Of a stretch of 64,000 nt of DNA, positions 54,558 through 64,000 are shown in pieces (position 1 is the first letter of the stretch; each line of letters begins with the position of its first letter). The notes under the pieces are model-generated. The model was given only the letters and a program-made list of their open reading frames with translations. It was not told where the DNA came from and did no database searches. Where the stretch lies: positions 5,034 through 69,033 of the forward strand of contig CAUBDX010000010.1 in assembly GCA_958434805.1 (NCBI GenBank). Direction: 5' to 3'. A program made the translations under genes and the position numbers. Source of the stretch: an uncultured Phocaeicola sp. (lineage in GTDB: Bacteria > Bacteroidota > Bacteroidia > Bacteroidales > Bacteroidaceae).

Positions 54558-55727
54558 ATGACTAAGAAGATTCTTTTGTTAGGCTCTGGTGAGTTAGGTA
54601 AGGAATTCACCATTGCTGCACAGCGTTTGGGACAATATGTAATAGCGTGTGATTCTTATGCAGGAGCTCCTGCCATGCAGGTGGCCGATGCTTGTGAAGT
54701 ATTCAGCATGTTGGACGGAGAAGCACTTGACCATGTGGTTGAAAAATATCATCCCGATATTATCATCCCCGAAATTGAAGCCATCCGCACCGAGCGTCTT
54801 TATCACTTAGAGAAAGAAGGTATCCAAGTGGTGCCAAGCGCACGTGCTGTGAATTACACCATGAACCGTAAAGCCATCCGCGACTTGGCAGCGAAAGAAC
54901 TGGGACTGAAAACAGCAAAATATTTCTATGCCACTTCTTATGAAGAACTGAAAGAAGCAGCCGACAAAATCGGATATCCCTGCGTAATCAAGCCATTAAT
55001 GTCATCTTCAGGAAAAGGACAATCAGTAGCCAAAAGCCCGGAAGACTTAAAATACTCTTGGGAATACGGATGCAGCGGAAGCCGGGGCGACATCAAAGAA
55101 CTGATTGTGGAAGAGTTCATCAAATTCGACAGTGAAATTACCCTGCTTACCGTTACACAGAAAAACGGCCCTACCCTATTCTGCCCGCCTATCGGACACG
55201 TACAGAAAGGCGGCGACTATCGCGAAAGTTTCCAGCCCGCCCACATCGCTCCCGAACACTTGGCTGAAGCACAACGCATGGCAGCTAAAGTAACCGAAGC
55301 CTTGACCGGATACGGACTATGGGGGGTAGAATTCTTCTTAAGCCATGAAAACGGAGTTTACTTCTCTGAGTTATCTCCCCGCCCGCATGACACGGGTATG
55401 GTAACCCTTGCCAATACACAGAATCTCAACGAATTCGAACTGCACCTGTACGCTGTACTTGGCCTGCCTATTCCGGGCATCACACAAGAGCATATCGGAG
55501 CAAGTGCTGTTATCCTTTCACCGATAGCCAGCCAGGAAGCCCCGCGCTACCGAGGTGAAGAGTTGGTATGCTCACAACCCAATACTTACTTGCGTATTTT
55601 CGGAAAACCATATACCAAGATGAACCGGCGCATGGGAGTTGTGGTATGTTATGACAAGAACGACGGTGATCTTGACGCACTGCGCGACAAGTGCAAATCA
55701 CTGGCAGACAAGGTGGAAGTCTATTAA
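54558..55727 (+). CDS. purT: formate-dependent phosphoribosylglycinamide formyltransferase
   Basis: It formylates GAR with formate and ATP in purine synthesis. The 389 residues are an ATP-grasp enzyme: [22 protein letters not shown] (PurK-like N-domain), [26 protein letters not shown] (ATP loop), the specific [26 protein letters not shown] and the C-terminal [19 protein letters not shown]. Length and motifs match the family. It ends in a strong terminator. Confidence 0.96.
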   Translation: MTKKILLLGSGELGKEFTIAAQRLGQYVIACDSYAGAPAMQVADACEVFSMLDGEALDHVVEKYHPDIIIPEIEAIRTERLYHLEKEGIQVVPSARAVNYTMNRKAIRDLAAKELGLKTAKYFYATSYEELKEAADKIGYPCVIKPLMSSSGKGQSVAKSPEDLKYSWEYGCSGSRGDIKELIVEEFIKFDSEITLLTVTQKNGPTLFCPPIGHVQKGGDYRESFQPAHIAPEHLAEAQRMAAKVTEALTGYGLWGVEFFLSHENGVYFSELSPRPHDTGMVTLANTQNLNEFELHLYAVLGLPIPGITQEHIGASAVILSPIASQEAPRYRGEELVCSQPNTYLRIFGKPYTKMNRRMGVVVCYDKNDGDLDALRDKCKSLADKVEVY

Positions 55728-55753
55728 AATAAAATCTATTTTACCTTCATAAA

Positions 55754-55791
55754 AAACGCTTTGATGTTTTAGAAAAAACATCAAAGCGTTT
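55754..55791 (+). terminator. terminator after purT
   Basis: Stem AAACGCTTTGATGTTTT with its complement, 4-nt loop, followed by a T7 run. Confidence 0.9.
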
Positions 55792-55968
55792 TTTTATTTC
55801 GTCTTGACGTTTATCTCAAAACATCAAAACGTTTTCTTCTGTATCTTATACAATCATAACTCCACTATTCTAATCAGAGCCAAGCATCAACAAGTTCCCC
55901 CTAAGAAACTCTAAAGACAAAGTTTTCAAGGCCGTATTCCGACAGCAATAAACGGTCTGCTCAAGCCA

Positions 55969-58713
55969 TCAGCTCCACAAATCCAACTTATTCTTCCGAG
56001 ATTCTTCCAATGAAGCAGTTTTCACCACGCGCGTCTGATTTTTTTCACGCAGCTCCTCATAGCTTTCTTCCAGTTCCTTCACAAAAGCCGGACGCAGTTC
56101 CGGATTCAGCAACTTGGCCAACACCGAAGCATTTTGAGAAGCATCACGCATATAAACCACCGGAGCATGATAAACCGGAGCAATTTTCAAAGCCGTGTGA
56201 AGCTTTGAAGTGGTAGCCCCGCCAATCATTACAGGAATGTCAAGCCCGGCACGCTGCAACTCGCCCACCACATGAACCATCTCCTCAAGTGAAGGCGTAA
56301 TCAGTCCGCTGAGTCCTACAACATCTACCTTTTCCCGGATAGCCGTTTCTACAATCTTTTCGGCAGGAACCATAACTCCCAAGTCAATGATTTCATATCC
56401 GTTGCAAGCCATAACCACCGAAACGATATTCTTTCCGATGTCGTGTACGTCGCCCTTCACCGTAGCCACCAGCACTTTGCCGGCACTCTTTGCGCCCTCT
56501 TTCTTTTCAGCCTCAATATAAGGCTGAAGGAATGCCACAGCTTTCTTCATGGTACGCGCAGTTTTGACTACTTGCGGCAAAAACATTTTACCCGAGCCAA
56601 ACAAGTCGCCCACATGGTTCATGCCCGCCATCAAAGGTCCTTCTATTATGCTGACCGCATTCGGATAACGCTGAAGTGCTTCACTCAAGTCCTGCTCCAG
56701 ATAATCACTGATACCTTTTACCAAAGCATATTGCAAACGCTCTTCCACGGTTTGAAGCGAACGGAATCCTTCGGCAGCCGAAGATTTTCCATCTGCCGGT
56801 TGGTTTTCAGCCTGCTGCTTTAAGCCTTCTGCCGTTTCAATCAGCCGTTCTGCCGCATCCGGACGGCGGTTTAATACCACATCTTCAATCCGTTCCAACA
56901 CATCAGCCGGAATATCTGTATAAAGCACCGAAGTACCCGGATTCACAATACCCATATCCATTCCTTCGCGGATAGCATGATACAGGAATACCGCGTGCAT
57001 CGCCTCGCGGATATAATTATTTCCACGGAACGAAAAAGAAAGATTGCTTACTCCGCCGCTTATATGTGCCCCGGGAAGATTCCGCCGGATCCATCCGGTA
57101 GCCTTAATAAAATCAACCGCATAATTATTATGTTCCTCGATTCCCGTAGCCAGGGCAAGCACGTTAGGGTCAAATATAATATCGTTCGGATTAAAGCCAA
57201 CCTGCTCGGTAAGGATGCGGTAGGCACGGGCACAAACCTCTATTTTACGTTCATACGTATCTGCCTGCCCCTGCTCATCGAATGCCATTACAATCACCGC
57301 CGCACCATACTGCTTAACCGTACGTGCATGCTCAATGAATACGGTCTCACCCTCTTTCAGTGAAATCGAATTTACCACGCACTTGCCCTGAAGGCATTTC
57401 AGTCCGGCAAGAATCACTTCCCATTTTGACGAGTCAATCATAATCGGCACACGCGAAATTTCCGGTTCCGAAGCAATCAGATTCAAGAACGTGGTCATCT
57501 CTTCTGCCGCATCCAGCAATCCGTCGTCCATATTGACATCGATAATGAGTGCCCCGTCTTCCACCTGCTTGCGGGCTATGGAAAGCGCCTCTTCATATTT
57601 CTTTTCATTAACAAGACGCAAGAATTTGCGCGAACCTGCCACATTACAGCGTTCACCCACGTTGACAAAGTTAATCTGCGGGGTTACCTCAAGCAATTCC
57701 AGCCCCGACAACCAAAGGCAACCGGGTTTAGCAGCAGGCACATGAGGAGCAGCTCCTTTTACCATTTCCTGAAACCGCGCGATGTAAGCTTCCGTCGTAC
57801 CGCAACATCCTCCAATGATATTCACCAACCCCTCATTAATATATTCCTGAACTTCTTCTGCCATTTCTTCCGGAGTCTGGTCATACTGACCTAAGCTGTT
57901 AGGCAAACCGGCATTCGGATAAGCACTGATATAATAAGGAGCCCGCTTGGCAAGCTGTTCAAGAAAAGGCTTCAGCTGACGCGCCCCGAAAGAACAGTTC
58001 AGACCGATGGAAAAAATATCAGCATGCTGTACAGATGCCAGGAAAGCCTCTAAGGTTTGTCCGGAAAGCGTTCTTCCCCCTGTATCGGAAACCGTCACCG
58101 AAAGCATCAGCGGAACCCTTCGCCCCACCCGCTCCATCGATAGTTCAGCTGCGCGGATGGCAGCTTTGGCATTAAGCGTATCGAAAATGGTTTCTATCAA
58201 GATGGCATCCACTCCCCCCTCAAGCAACGCTTCCATCTGCTCACAGTAAGCCGCTTGAAGCATATCGAAAGTCAAGGCGCGGAAAGCCGGATTGTTCACA
58301 TCCGGACTCATGGAACAAGTTTTGTTGGTAGGTCCCACAGCCCCTGCAACAAAGCGGGGTTTTTCCGGAGTACGGAGCGTATATTCATCGGCGAGCTTAC
58401 GCGCCAAACGCACCGCAGCCAGATTGATTTCCCGGCAATAAGCCTCCATGTGGTAATCTTCCATAGAAATGGAAGTGGCATTAAAAGTATTGGTTTCAAT
58501 TATATCGGCACCCGCTTCCAGGTATTTCCGGTGAATTTCTTCAATCACATCAGGACGAGTTAGACAAAGCAAATCATTGTTGCCTTTCAGCTGACCCTGA
58601 ATATCTTTAAAACGCTCTCCCCGGAAATCGGCCTCCGAAAGTCCATAACGCTGTATCATGGTTCCCATAGCCCCATCGAGCACGAGAATCCGCTCTTGTA
58701 TTTGTTTTTGCAT
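55969..58713 (-). CDS. metH: cobalamin-dependent methionine synthase, three-domain form
   Basis: It methylates homocysteine using methyltetrahydrofolate through methylcobalamin. The 914 residues cover: homocysteine/zinc domain (1 to about 310; [31 protein letters not shown]), pterin domain ([16 protein letters not shown], about 345-620), Cbl cap, and B12-binding domain with [14 protein letters not shown], whose His ligates cobalt. The AdoMet-binding reactivation domain of about 300 residues found in E. coli MetH is absent; the chain ends at KLDLWS. In this group it is usually a separate protein, not found in this window. Confidence 0.95.
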   Translation of the reverse strand: MQKQIQERILVLDGAMGTMIQRYGLSEADFRGERFKDIQGQLKGNNDLLCLTRPDVIEEIHRKYLEAGADIIETNTFNATSISMEDYHMEAYCREINLAAVRLARKLADEYTLRTPEKPRFVAGAVGPTNKTCSMSPDVNNPAFRALTFDMLQAAYCEQMEALLEGGVDAILIETIFDTLNAKAAIRAAELSMERVGRRVPLMLSVTVSDTGGRTLSGQTLEAFLASVQHADIFSIGLNCSFGARQLKPFLEQLAKRAPYYISAYPNAGLPNSLGQYDQTPEEMAEEVQEYINEGLVNIIGGCCGTTEAYIARFQEMVKGAAPHVPAAKPGCLWLSGLELLEVTPQINFVNVGERCNVAGSRKFLRLVNEKKYEEALSIARKQVEDGALIIDVNMDDGLLDAAEEMTTFLNLIASEPEISRVPIMIDSSKWEVILAGLKCLQGKCVVNSISLKEGETVFIEHARTVKQYGAAVIVMAFDEQGQADTYERKIEVCARAYRILTEQVGFNPNDIIFDPNVLALATGIEEHNNYAVDFIKATGWIRRNLPGAHISGGVSNLSFSFRGNNYIREAMHAVFLYHAIREGMDMGIVNPGTSVLYTDIPADVLERIEDVVLNRRPDAAERLIETAEGLKQQAENQPADGKSSAAEGFRSLQTVEERLQYALVKGISDYLEQDLSEALQRYPNAVSIIEGPLMAGMNHVGDLFGSGKMFLPQVVKTARTMKKAVAFLQPYIEAEKKEGAKSAGKVLVATVKGDVHDIGKNIVSVVMACNGYEIIDLGVMVPAEKIVETAIREKVDVVGLSGLITPSLEEMVHVVGELQRAGLDIPVMIGGATTSKLHTALKIAPVYHAPVVYMRDASQNASVLAKLLNPELRPAFVKELEESYEELREKNQTRVVKTASLEESRKNKLDLWS

Positions 58714-58717
58714 AAGT

Positions 58718-58911
58718 CTTTGTTAGTTTTTGAGTTTGTCAGTTCTTGAGTTTTTGAGTGTGTATATTTCACGAATCACTTCGTTTTACGGTTCATGCCA
58801 CAACCGGCGGGCAAAATATGCTATTCCCAAGTGAAAGAGTCAGCAAGCCTGCCTAAGCTCAAGAACCCAAGCTTTAAAAACGAAGGACCCGGAAGCTCAA
58901 AAACTCAAAAC
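58718..58911. repeat. AT-rich repeat with inverted ends, between metH and smpB
   Basis: GAGTTTTTGAG-type strings (58722-58754) and their complements CTCAAAAACTCAAAA (58894-58908) flank about 150 bp without genes. No cobalamin riboswitch signature was seen before metH. It resembles a miniature element or repeated intergenic sequence. Confidence 0.45.
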
Positions 58912-58918
58912 TTATTTC

Positions 58919-59380
58919 CTATCTCTTGAACATCCGGTCCATCATGCGTTTGTCTTCCTTCTCCTTCAGCGACTGGCGCTTATCATACTGCTTCTTACCC
59001 TTAGCCAATGCGATAACCACCTTAGCAAGTCCCTTTTCATTGATATACAGACGTGTGGGTACAATGGTAAATCCCGGTTCATCGGAAGTACGCTCTAACT
59101 TGCGCAATTCTTTATGAGTCAATAATAACTTCCGGTCACGGCGGGCAGCATGATTATTATAAGAGCCGTAAAAGTATTCGGCTATATGCATGTTTTTTAC
59201 CCACAACTCACCGCGTGAGAAAAAACAGAACGTATCAACCAAGCTGGCTTTGCCCTGACGGATGGATTTAATTTCTGTACCGGTCAGTACAATACCTGCA
59301 GTATATGTATCGATAAATTCATAATCAAACGATGCCCGTTTGTTTTTTATATTGATATTATTATTCGTTGTAGTTTTCAT
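58919..59380 (-). CDS. smpB: SsrA-binding protein SmpB
   Basis: It carries tmRNA to stalled ribosomes. The 153 residues have the OB-fold signature: [40 protein letters not shown], then [23 protein letters not shown] and the basic C-terminal tail [19 protein letters not shown] that inserts into the mRNA channel. The start directly abuts the stop of the YIP1-like gene (shared base 59380), indicating one transcript. Confidence 0.96.
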   Translation of the reverse strand: MKTTTNNNINIKNKRASFDYEFIDTYTAGIVLTGTEIKSIRQGKASLVDTFCFFSRGELWVKNMHIAEYFYGSYNNHAARRDRKLLLTHKELRKLERTSDEPGFTIVPTRLYINEKGLAKVVIALAKGKKQYDKRQSLKEKEDKRMMDRMFKR

Positions 59381-59949
59381 CAGTTCAGTATCACAGTCAA
59401 TTTATTAAAAATAGATTCAATCACAGCCGGAGACAACAAGATAAACAAAGTCGACACCAAGGTATAGGAAGTCAACCTGGCTTCCGGGACACGTAAAAAG
59501 CGACGGGCACCTTCAAAGACTACAAACAAGGTGTACAGTTGCAGTATCCAGTGAAGAATGGCTATAGGAAAAAAGCTGCTCACCATGTCAAGCACAAAGG
59601 TAACCACCATGGAGTAGCCCACGAAGGTATGAAGCATGGGTCTGGAATAAGCGGTCGCAAACCAGCGCTTGCCCACAGCCTCTATCAGGTAAACAGCCAG
59701 AAAAAAACCTCCGAACAACGCTACTGCCAGGGCACAGCAACTGCGAAGGGCATTCTGAAAAACATCAGGAGTGATGTCACGTCCCAAAAATGCCCCGATA
59801 AATTCAGCCATGCTACATAAGCCAATCAAAGGGTAAACAAAGTTACCCAAAATGTTTCGTTCTTCACCGCCTTCACTGATTTCGGTCCAAGTCTTTCCCG
59901 GCGATGACAACAAGGCTATAATCTTATGGAATAATTTTCTGTAATCCAT
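59380..59949 (-). CDS. YIP1-family membrane protein
   Basis: A 189-residue protein with about five membrane helices ([98 protein letters not shown]) and an amphipathic start ([20 protein letters not shown]) typical of bacterial Yip1 proteins. Function unknown. It precedes smpB in the same operon. Confidence 0.8.
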   Translation of the reverse strand: MDYRKLFHKIIALLSSPGKTWTEISEGGEERNILGNFVYPLIGLCSMAEFIGAFLGRDITPDVFQNALRSCCALAVALFGGFFLAVYLIEAVGKRWFATAYSRPMLHTFVGYSMVVTFVLDMVSSFFPIAILHWILQLYTLFVVFEGARRFLRVPEARLTSYTLVSTLFILLSPAVIESIFNKLTVILN

Positions 59950-60081
59950 CTGTTTCCTCCTTTTTCTTTAAGTTTCGCAAGCATCCGTATTTTCAGCCGA
60001 AGGTCTCATCACCCTACAACTTCTAAAAAGGCTTGCGAATTTTGAGTTATTTATAGAATGAAACGCAAATGTATAAAAAAA

Positions 60082-60105
60082 GGAGACATGTGTTAGCATG
60101 TCTCC
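60082..60105 (-). terminator. terminator after the lipoprotein gene
   Basis: GGAGACATG/CATGTCTCC stem with a 6-nt loop, followed on the minus strand by a T run. Confidence 0.75.
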
Positions 60106-60136
60106 CGATTAGTTTATTATAAATTAGCAATGTTGC

Positions 60137-60946
60137 TTATTTAGATTCCTTGAAATATTTCGAATAAGGGATAGAAAGCGATGTTGACACATCTTTTGCT
60201 TTGTCATAGTCAAGCATATCGTCGCCCGACGCACTTCCCGGAACTTTCCACTTAATAATCAAGTTATCAGGTAAAGCACCTTCCTTCACTCCTTTATACC
60301 AGTTCAATGCATCCGACAAAGAAAAGTGAACATACTCAAATCCGTTTGTTGACTTACGGTCTTTATTTGTGCTCAAATCATTTACCTTATGATGAACATA
60401 AAGCACCAGGCTGTTTCCACTGATTGACTCTTTTTCTGTTTTTGCGCAATACAAGCTAAACTGATGAGCTTCGGTCTGCGAATCAGAAGCATCTACCTTA
60501 CCGTCTGAACCGGTTTTCACATAATACTGAACACCCAGAAACAGGTTATTTTTATCATAATAAGGGAAAGCAGCCAGTCCAGCCAGATAAATCGGTGCAT
60601 TCGCCCAGTCCGCATCTCCCACAGAATATTGTGCCTCTTTTACCGCAGCCATTCCCTGCAACGTAATCGGCAAACGTTTTGAATTCTCCTTAATTGAATC
60701 CGGACTGTATTGATACTGAATAATTACATAAGGAGTGGTAACAGAAGTCTCTGCCCATTGTTTCTGATTGCTCGGTTCCAGTGACAAGCCTGCCGAGTTT
60801 TGAAAACGATAATATCCGGGCATTCCTGCATTTTTCACATACTCCATTCCTGTAGCAATGTTATTGGTATCCCCGTCCAAGCAAGAGCTAAGCCCCAGCA
60901 TTGCCACCACTGCGGCAAACATAGCCGCCAATTTAATCTTCTTCAT
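60137..60946 (-). CDS. exported lipoprotein, NigD-like or unknown
   Basis: Signal peptide with lipobox LSSC (Cys 22) in KLAAMFAAVVAMLGLSSCLDGD, so it is lipid-anchored; the acidic residues right after the Cys (LDGD) are typical for Bacteroidales surface export. The remaining 245 residues look beta-rich (YYVKTGSDGKVDASDSQTEA, NSLVLYVHHKVND). A NigD-like family membership is possible but not certain. It stands alone with its own terminator. Confidence 0.7.
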   Translation of the reverse strand: MKKIKLAAMFAAVVAMLGLSSCLDGDTNNIATGMEYVKNAGMPGYYRFQNSAGLSLEPSNQKQWAETSVTTPYVIIQYQYSPDSIKENSKRLPITLQGMAAVKEAQYSVGDADWANAPIYLAGLAAFPYYDKNNLFLGVQYYVKTGSDGKVDASDSQTEAHQFSLYCAKTEKESISGNSLVLYVHHKVNDLSTNKDRKSTNGFEYVHFSLSDALNWYKGVKEGALPDNLIIKWKVPGSASGDDMLDYDKAKDVSTSLSIPYSKYFKESK

Positions 60947-61108
60947 GTTTTATGATATTTTATTTAAGTTTTTATTCTATTTCTATCCCACTGCGCTAAG
61001 TAAATGAACACTCTATAAGAAGACTGCATCGCTTTTGATTATTTAACAAATATAAACACAAACGCCATGCCATCATCGTTTTCCTACAACCGGGTCATCT
61101 GCTCTCCT

Positions 61109-61618
61109 TCACACAATTTCGGCAAACTGTTCCAGATGCTCATCCACATAACGGGCTATCTGCTCAGTCACCTCCTCTTCCATTTCCATGAAAGCCTCCT
61201 CTATATCATCGAAAGCCTCATATTGCTCATACATCGCCATAAACTCATCATCCGTACGCTCACGTTCCAAGTCATCACGATGCGCATCATAAATCTTTTT
61301 CGCTTCGTAAATCAGCTTGGCAAACTCCTTTGCTCCGAACAAGCGCATAGCCTTCGCAAAAGGATTGTCAAAAATGTAAGGACCATACCCGTTCTGAATC
61401 AACTGAATAAATCCCCCCTCAAGCACTTCTTCCCGGAAAAAATGATAACCTAACAAGGAATGCTGATAGCCATTAAGCAAAGGCATCGTCTCTGCACATA
61501 CCCTACCCGATGTAACCTCAAGATATTTATCAATAAACACCTTCAAAAAGCCATCCATACCCTCTGCGGCTCCGGCACGTAATGCCTCATCGGTCACTGT
61601 AATCTTCATTTCATCCAT
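61109..61618 (-). CDS. DMP19/DUF4375-family protein
   Basis: A cytoplasmic, acidic, helical protein of 169 residues. HSLLGYHFFREEVLEGGFIQLIQNGYGPYIFDNPFAKAMRLFGAKEFAKLIYEAKKIYDAH matches the DMP19-like domain, where GGFxQxxxN(G) is characteristic. No catalytic residues are recognisable and the role is unknown. The long acidic C-terminus (EEAFMEMEEEVTEQI) is unusual for a nucleic-acid binder; DMP19 of Neisseria mimics DNA, which would fit the acidity. Confidence 0.7.
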   Translation of the reverse strand: MDEMKITVTDEALRAGAAEGMDGFLKVFIDKYLEVTSGRVCAETMPLLNGYQHSLLGYHFFREEVLEGGFIQLIQNGYGPYIFDNPFAKAMRLFGAKEFAKLIYEAKKIYDAHRDDLERERTDDEFMAMYEQYEAFDDIEEAFMEMEEEVTEQIARYVDEHLEQFAEIV

Positions 61619-61779
61619 ATCGTTCCTGTTTTTGAGTTCTTAAGTTAGGCAATCAGATTTCAGACAACAAGCCGGCAACACTTTAAAATTCTCAGCCCAT
61701 CAGTCGCCTGAAAACAATAACGTGGCAAAGATAAAGCAAAAATATTATAAAAAGCGAAGAAAAAGTTTGGTTTATTCGG

Positions 61780-61809
61780 TTGCATAACAAAATAAAACGA
61801 CTAACTTTG
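61780..61809 (+). promoter_or_regulatory. promoter of the Fe-S scaffold-like/GGGtGRT pair
   Basis: TTG at 61780-61782 and TAACTTTG at 61802-61809, 19 bp apart. This is the same -33/-7 combination as in the CRISPR repeats. Confidence 0.75.
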
Positions 61810-61892
61810 CCGATGTATTAAGGAATTCCCTCCTTAATAGAAAAAGGTTATGATACCTATTTTTTATTACCAACTAATAAAACGTAACGAAT

Positions 61893-62594
61893 ATGACTTA
61901 TTCACACGAAGTTGAACACATGTGTGTTGTAAAAAAAGGACCTAATCATGGTCCGGCTCCAATTCCTGAAGAAGGAAAATGGGTTAAATCAAAAGAAATT
62001 AAAGACATTTCCGGTTTGACTCACGGTATCGGTTGGTGTGCTCCTCAGCAGGGTGCTTGTAAACTGACCCTTAACGTTAAAGAAGGTGTTATCCAGGAAG
62101 CTTTGGTTGAAACTATCGGTTGCTCAGGTATGACTCACTCAGCAGCTATGGCTTCAGAAATCCTGCCGGGTAAAACTGTTTTGGAAGCCCTGAACACTGA
62201 CTTGGTTTGTGATGCTATCAACACTGCTATGCGTGAATTATTCTTGCAGATTGTTTACGGACGTACTCAGTCAGCTTTCTCTGAAGGCGGTTTGATGATT
62301 GGTGCTGGTCTGGAAGACTTGGGTAAAGGTCTGCGCAGCCAGGTAGGTACTCTGTACGGAACATTGGCTAAAGGTCCTCGCTACTTGGAAATGGCAGAAG
62401 GTTATATCAAGACTATCGCTTTGGATGAAAACGATGAAATCTGCGGATATGAATTCGTTCATCTGGGCAAGTTCATGGATGAAATCAAAAAAGGAACAGA
62501 CGCTAACGAAGCATTGAAGAAAGTAACCGGTACTTACGGACGCTTCACAGCAGAACAAGGCGCAGTTAAACATATCGACCCACGTCACGAATAA
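61893..62594 (+). CDS. iron-sulfur cluster assembly scaffold-like protein
   Basis: A 233-residue protein whose core (residues about 45-130) follows the IscU/NifU pattern: GIGWCAPQQGACKLTLNVKEGVIQEALVETIGCSGMTHSAAMASEILPGKTVLEAL. The Cys residues at WCAPQQGAC and IGCSG could hold a cluster. It always occurs with the GGGtGRT gene that follows 18 bp later. No nifS/iscS gene is adjacent. Codon use is strongly biased (GGT, GCT, GAA), as in pgk, implying high expression. The precise role is unknown. Confidence 0.78.
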   Translation: MTYSHEVEHMCVVKKGPNHGPAPIPEEGKWVKSKEIKDISGLTHGIGWCAPQQGACKLTLNVKEGVIQEALVETIGCSGMTHSAAMASEILPGKTVLEALNTDLVCDAINTAMRELFLQIVYGRTQSAFSEGGLMIGAGLEDLGKGLRSQVGTLYGTLAKGPRYLEMAEGYIKTIALDENDEICGYEFVHLGKFMDEIKKGTDANEALKKVTGTYGRFTAEQGAVKHIDPRHE

Positions 62595-62612
62595 TTAAGG
62601 AGGAAAGAACAT

Positions 62613-63623
62613 ATGATTAGAGAAGTAAAATTTGAAAGCCAGGACCGTCGTATCAAACAGATTCTTGCTGCTTTGAACGCTAACGGTATCAAAGACATCG
62701 AAGAAGCTAACGCTATCTGCGAACAATATGGTCTTGATCCTTATAAAACTTGTGAAGAAACTCAGCCTATCTGCTTCGAAAATGCAAAATGGGCTTACGT
62801 CGTAGGTTGTGCTATCGCTATCAAGAAAGGCTGCACCAATGCTGCTGAAGCTGCTGAAGCAATCGGTATCGGTTTGCAGGCATTCTGTATCCCGGGTTCA
62901 GTAGCCGACGACCGTAAGGTTGGTATCGGTCACGGTAACTTGGCTGCAATGTTGCTGCGCGAAGAAACTAAATGTTTCGCTTTCTTGGCAGGTCACGAAT
63001 CATTCGCTGCTGCTGAAGGTGCTATCAAAATCGCTGCAAAAGCAGACAAAGTTCGTAAAGAACCTTTGCGTTGTATCTTGAACGGTTTGGGTAAAGACGC
63101 TGCCCAGATCATCTCTCGTATCAACGGATTTACTTACGTTCAGACTCAGTTTGACTACTATACTGGCGAATTGAACGTAGTTCGTGAAATCGCTTACTCA
63201 AACGGTCCTCGTGCTAAAGTAAAATGCTATGGCGCTGACGACGTTCGTGAAGGTGTAGCTATCATGTGGAAAGAAGGTGTAGACGTATCAATCACTGGTA
63301 ACTCTACTAACCCGACTCGTTTCCAGCACCCGGTTGCAGGTACTTACAAGAAAGAACGTGTTCTTGCAGGTAAACCTTATTTCTCAGTAGCTTCAGGTGG
63401 TGGTACAGGTCGTACACTTCACCCGGATAACATGGCTGCAGGTCCTGCTTCTTACGGTATGACCGACACTATGGGTCGTATGCACTCTGACGCTCAGTTC
63501 GCTGGTTCTTCATCAGTTCCTGCTCACGTAGAAATGATGGGATTCCTGGGTATCGGTAACAACCCGATGGTAGGATGTACAGTGGCTTGTGCTGTAGACG
63601 TTGCTACTGCTTTGGCTAAGTAA
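62613..63623 (+). CDS. GGGtGRT protein
   Basis: A 336-residue protein named for SGGGTGRTLHPDN, here at about residues 267-279. Other conserved-looking parts are CETQPICFENAKWAYVVGCAIAIKKG, FCIPGSVADDRKVGIGHGNLAAML and MMGFLGIGNNPMVGCTVACAVDV. Several Cys residues may bind metal. It starts after an unusually strong Shine-Dalgarno (AAGGAGG) for this phylum and shares the high-expression codon bias of the upstream gene. No function is established for the family. Confidence 0.88.
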   Translation: MIREVKFESQDRRIKQILAALNANGIKDIEEANAICEQYGLDPYKTCEETQPICFENAKWAYVVGCAIAIKKGCTNAAEAAEAIGIGLQAFCIPGSVADDRKVGIGHGNLAAMLLREETKCFAFLAGHESFAAAEGAIKIAAKADKVRKEPLRCILNGLGKDAAQIISRINGFTYVQTQFDYYTGELNVVREIAYSNGPRAKVKCYGADDVREGVAIMWKEGVDVSITGNSTNPTRFQHPVAGTYKKERVLAGKPYFSVASGGGTGRTLHPDNMAAGPASYGMTDTMGRMHSDAQFAGSSSVPAHVEMMGFLGIGNNPMVGCTVACAVDVATALAK

Positions 63624-63642
63624 TTTAAGCTACTTAATATAT

Positions 63643-63675
63643 AAACTCCTGTAATCTAAATGATTGCAGGAGTTT
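63643..63675 (+). terminator. terminator after the GGGtGRT gene
   Basis: 14-bp stem AAACTCCTGTAATC/GATTGCAGGAGTTT with one G-T pair and a T run. Confidence 0.85.
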
Positions 63676-63781
63676 TTTTGTTTGCCGTAATTTATAGTTT
63701 AGGGATATTCTAATAGCCTCATCTTTGACAGTCTCATCTTATTAAGGAAGAAGAAAAATGATACTGTAATAACCTAAAATT

Positions 63782-64000
63782 GTCGGCCGAGATCGTTTTG
63801 AGTATATTCTCGACAAGCATAATCTCAAGGTCCGCAAGAAAAAAACATAAACCGAGGACTACGGATTCACGTCACGGACTTCCGAGCTATCTCAATCAGG
63901 CAAAGTCATATATACCGACTCAAGCTAACAGGCTTTGGATAAGTAATATAACTTATATACCCATACATCTCAATGAAAGCAAGCATATATTCTGCTATCT
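63782..64000 (+). pseudogene. IS3-family (IS150-like) transposase remnant, runs off the window
   Basis: The frame from 63782 reads VGRDRFEYILDKHNLKVRKK, the helix before the DDE domain, then hits a stop. In the next frame from about 63903 it continues as PTQANRLWISNITYIPIH, the start of the rve integrase core (consensus NxLWxxDITYI; here the catalytic-type Asp is Asn). The frameshift, stop and substitution mark it as dead. The downstream end is outside the window. Confidence 0.7.

Noticed and set aside
58714..58918. Cobalamin riboswitch before metH
   Set aside because: No B12-box-like GCCACTG or related conserved core was found; the segment is a repeat-like AT-rich spacer.

Overview
The window is a chromosomal segment of a gut-type Bacteroidales bacterium, most like Bacteroides or Phocaeicola. 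This rests on promoters of the TAnnTTTG class (with TTG or TTTG 19-20 bp upstream) in front of many genes, gene content typical of the group (hexameric glutamate dehydrogenase, malic enzyme-PTA fusion, DUF4301, GGGtGRT protein, MetH without an activation domain), and a 47-nt type II-C CRISPR repeat.

Region 1 (1 to about 10550) looks like the end of an integrated mobile element. It holds a mobilization protein tail, a relaxase, a DNA methyltransferase with a three-module specificity subunit broken at a G8 tract, an operon of an outer-membrane barrel plus a small protein and an RteC-like protein, a complete ISAon1-like insertion sequence (7622-9217), and an XRE regulator followed by an R-M nuclease gene truncated by that IS.

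Region 2 (10514-19108) is a complete type II-C CRISPR-Cas9 locus: 32 full repeats plus one partial repeat, cas2, cas1, a 1504-aa cas9, and a divergent tracrRNA. The partial first repeat has the pattern expected if a CTnDOT-type recombinase inserted the element into a CRISPR repeat: the core GTAACTTTGC is intact, exactly the next 5 bp are replaced, and the last 10 bp of the repeat are intact. The same core gives every repeat a canonical Bacteroides promoter (TTG-N19-TAACTTTG), so each spacer may be transcribed from its own upstream repeat.

Region 3 (19150-22000) is a short decayed strip: an HU-like protein, a tandem operator-like repeat, an acyltransferase remnant, intact type II pantothenate kinase, and a broken DUF1186-like gene.

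Region 4 (22000-63623) is ordinary core genome: carAB, a sugar porter with an AraC regulator, nth, corA, a queuosine cluster (transporter, queC, queF), dnaX, a DivIC-like gene, gdhA, maeB, ffh, a MATE pump, a FadL-like porin, pgk, a RelA-type synthetase, purT, metH, smpB, and at the right edge a highly codon-biased pair (Fe-S scaffold-like and GGGtGRT protein) of unknown function. An IS3-family transposase remnant begins at about 63782 and runs off the window.
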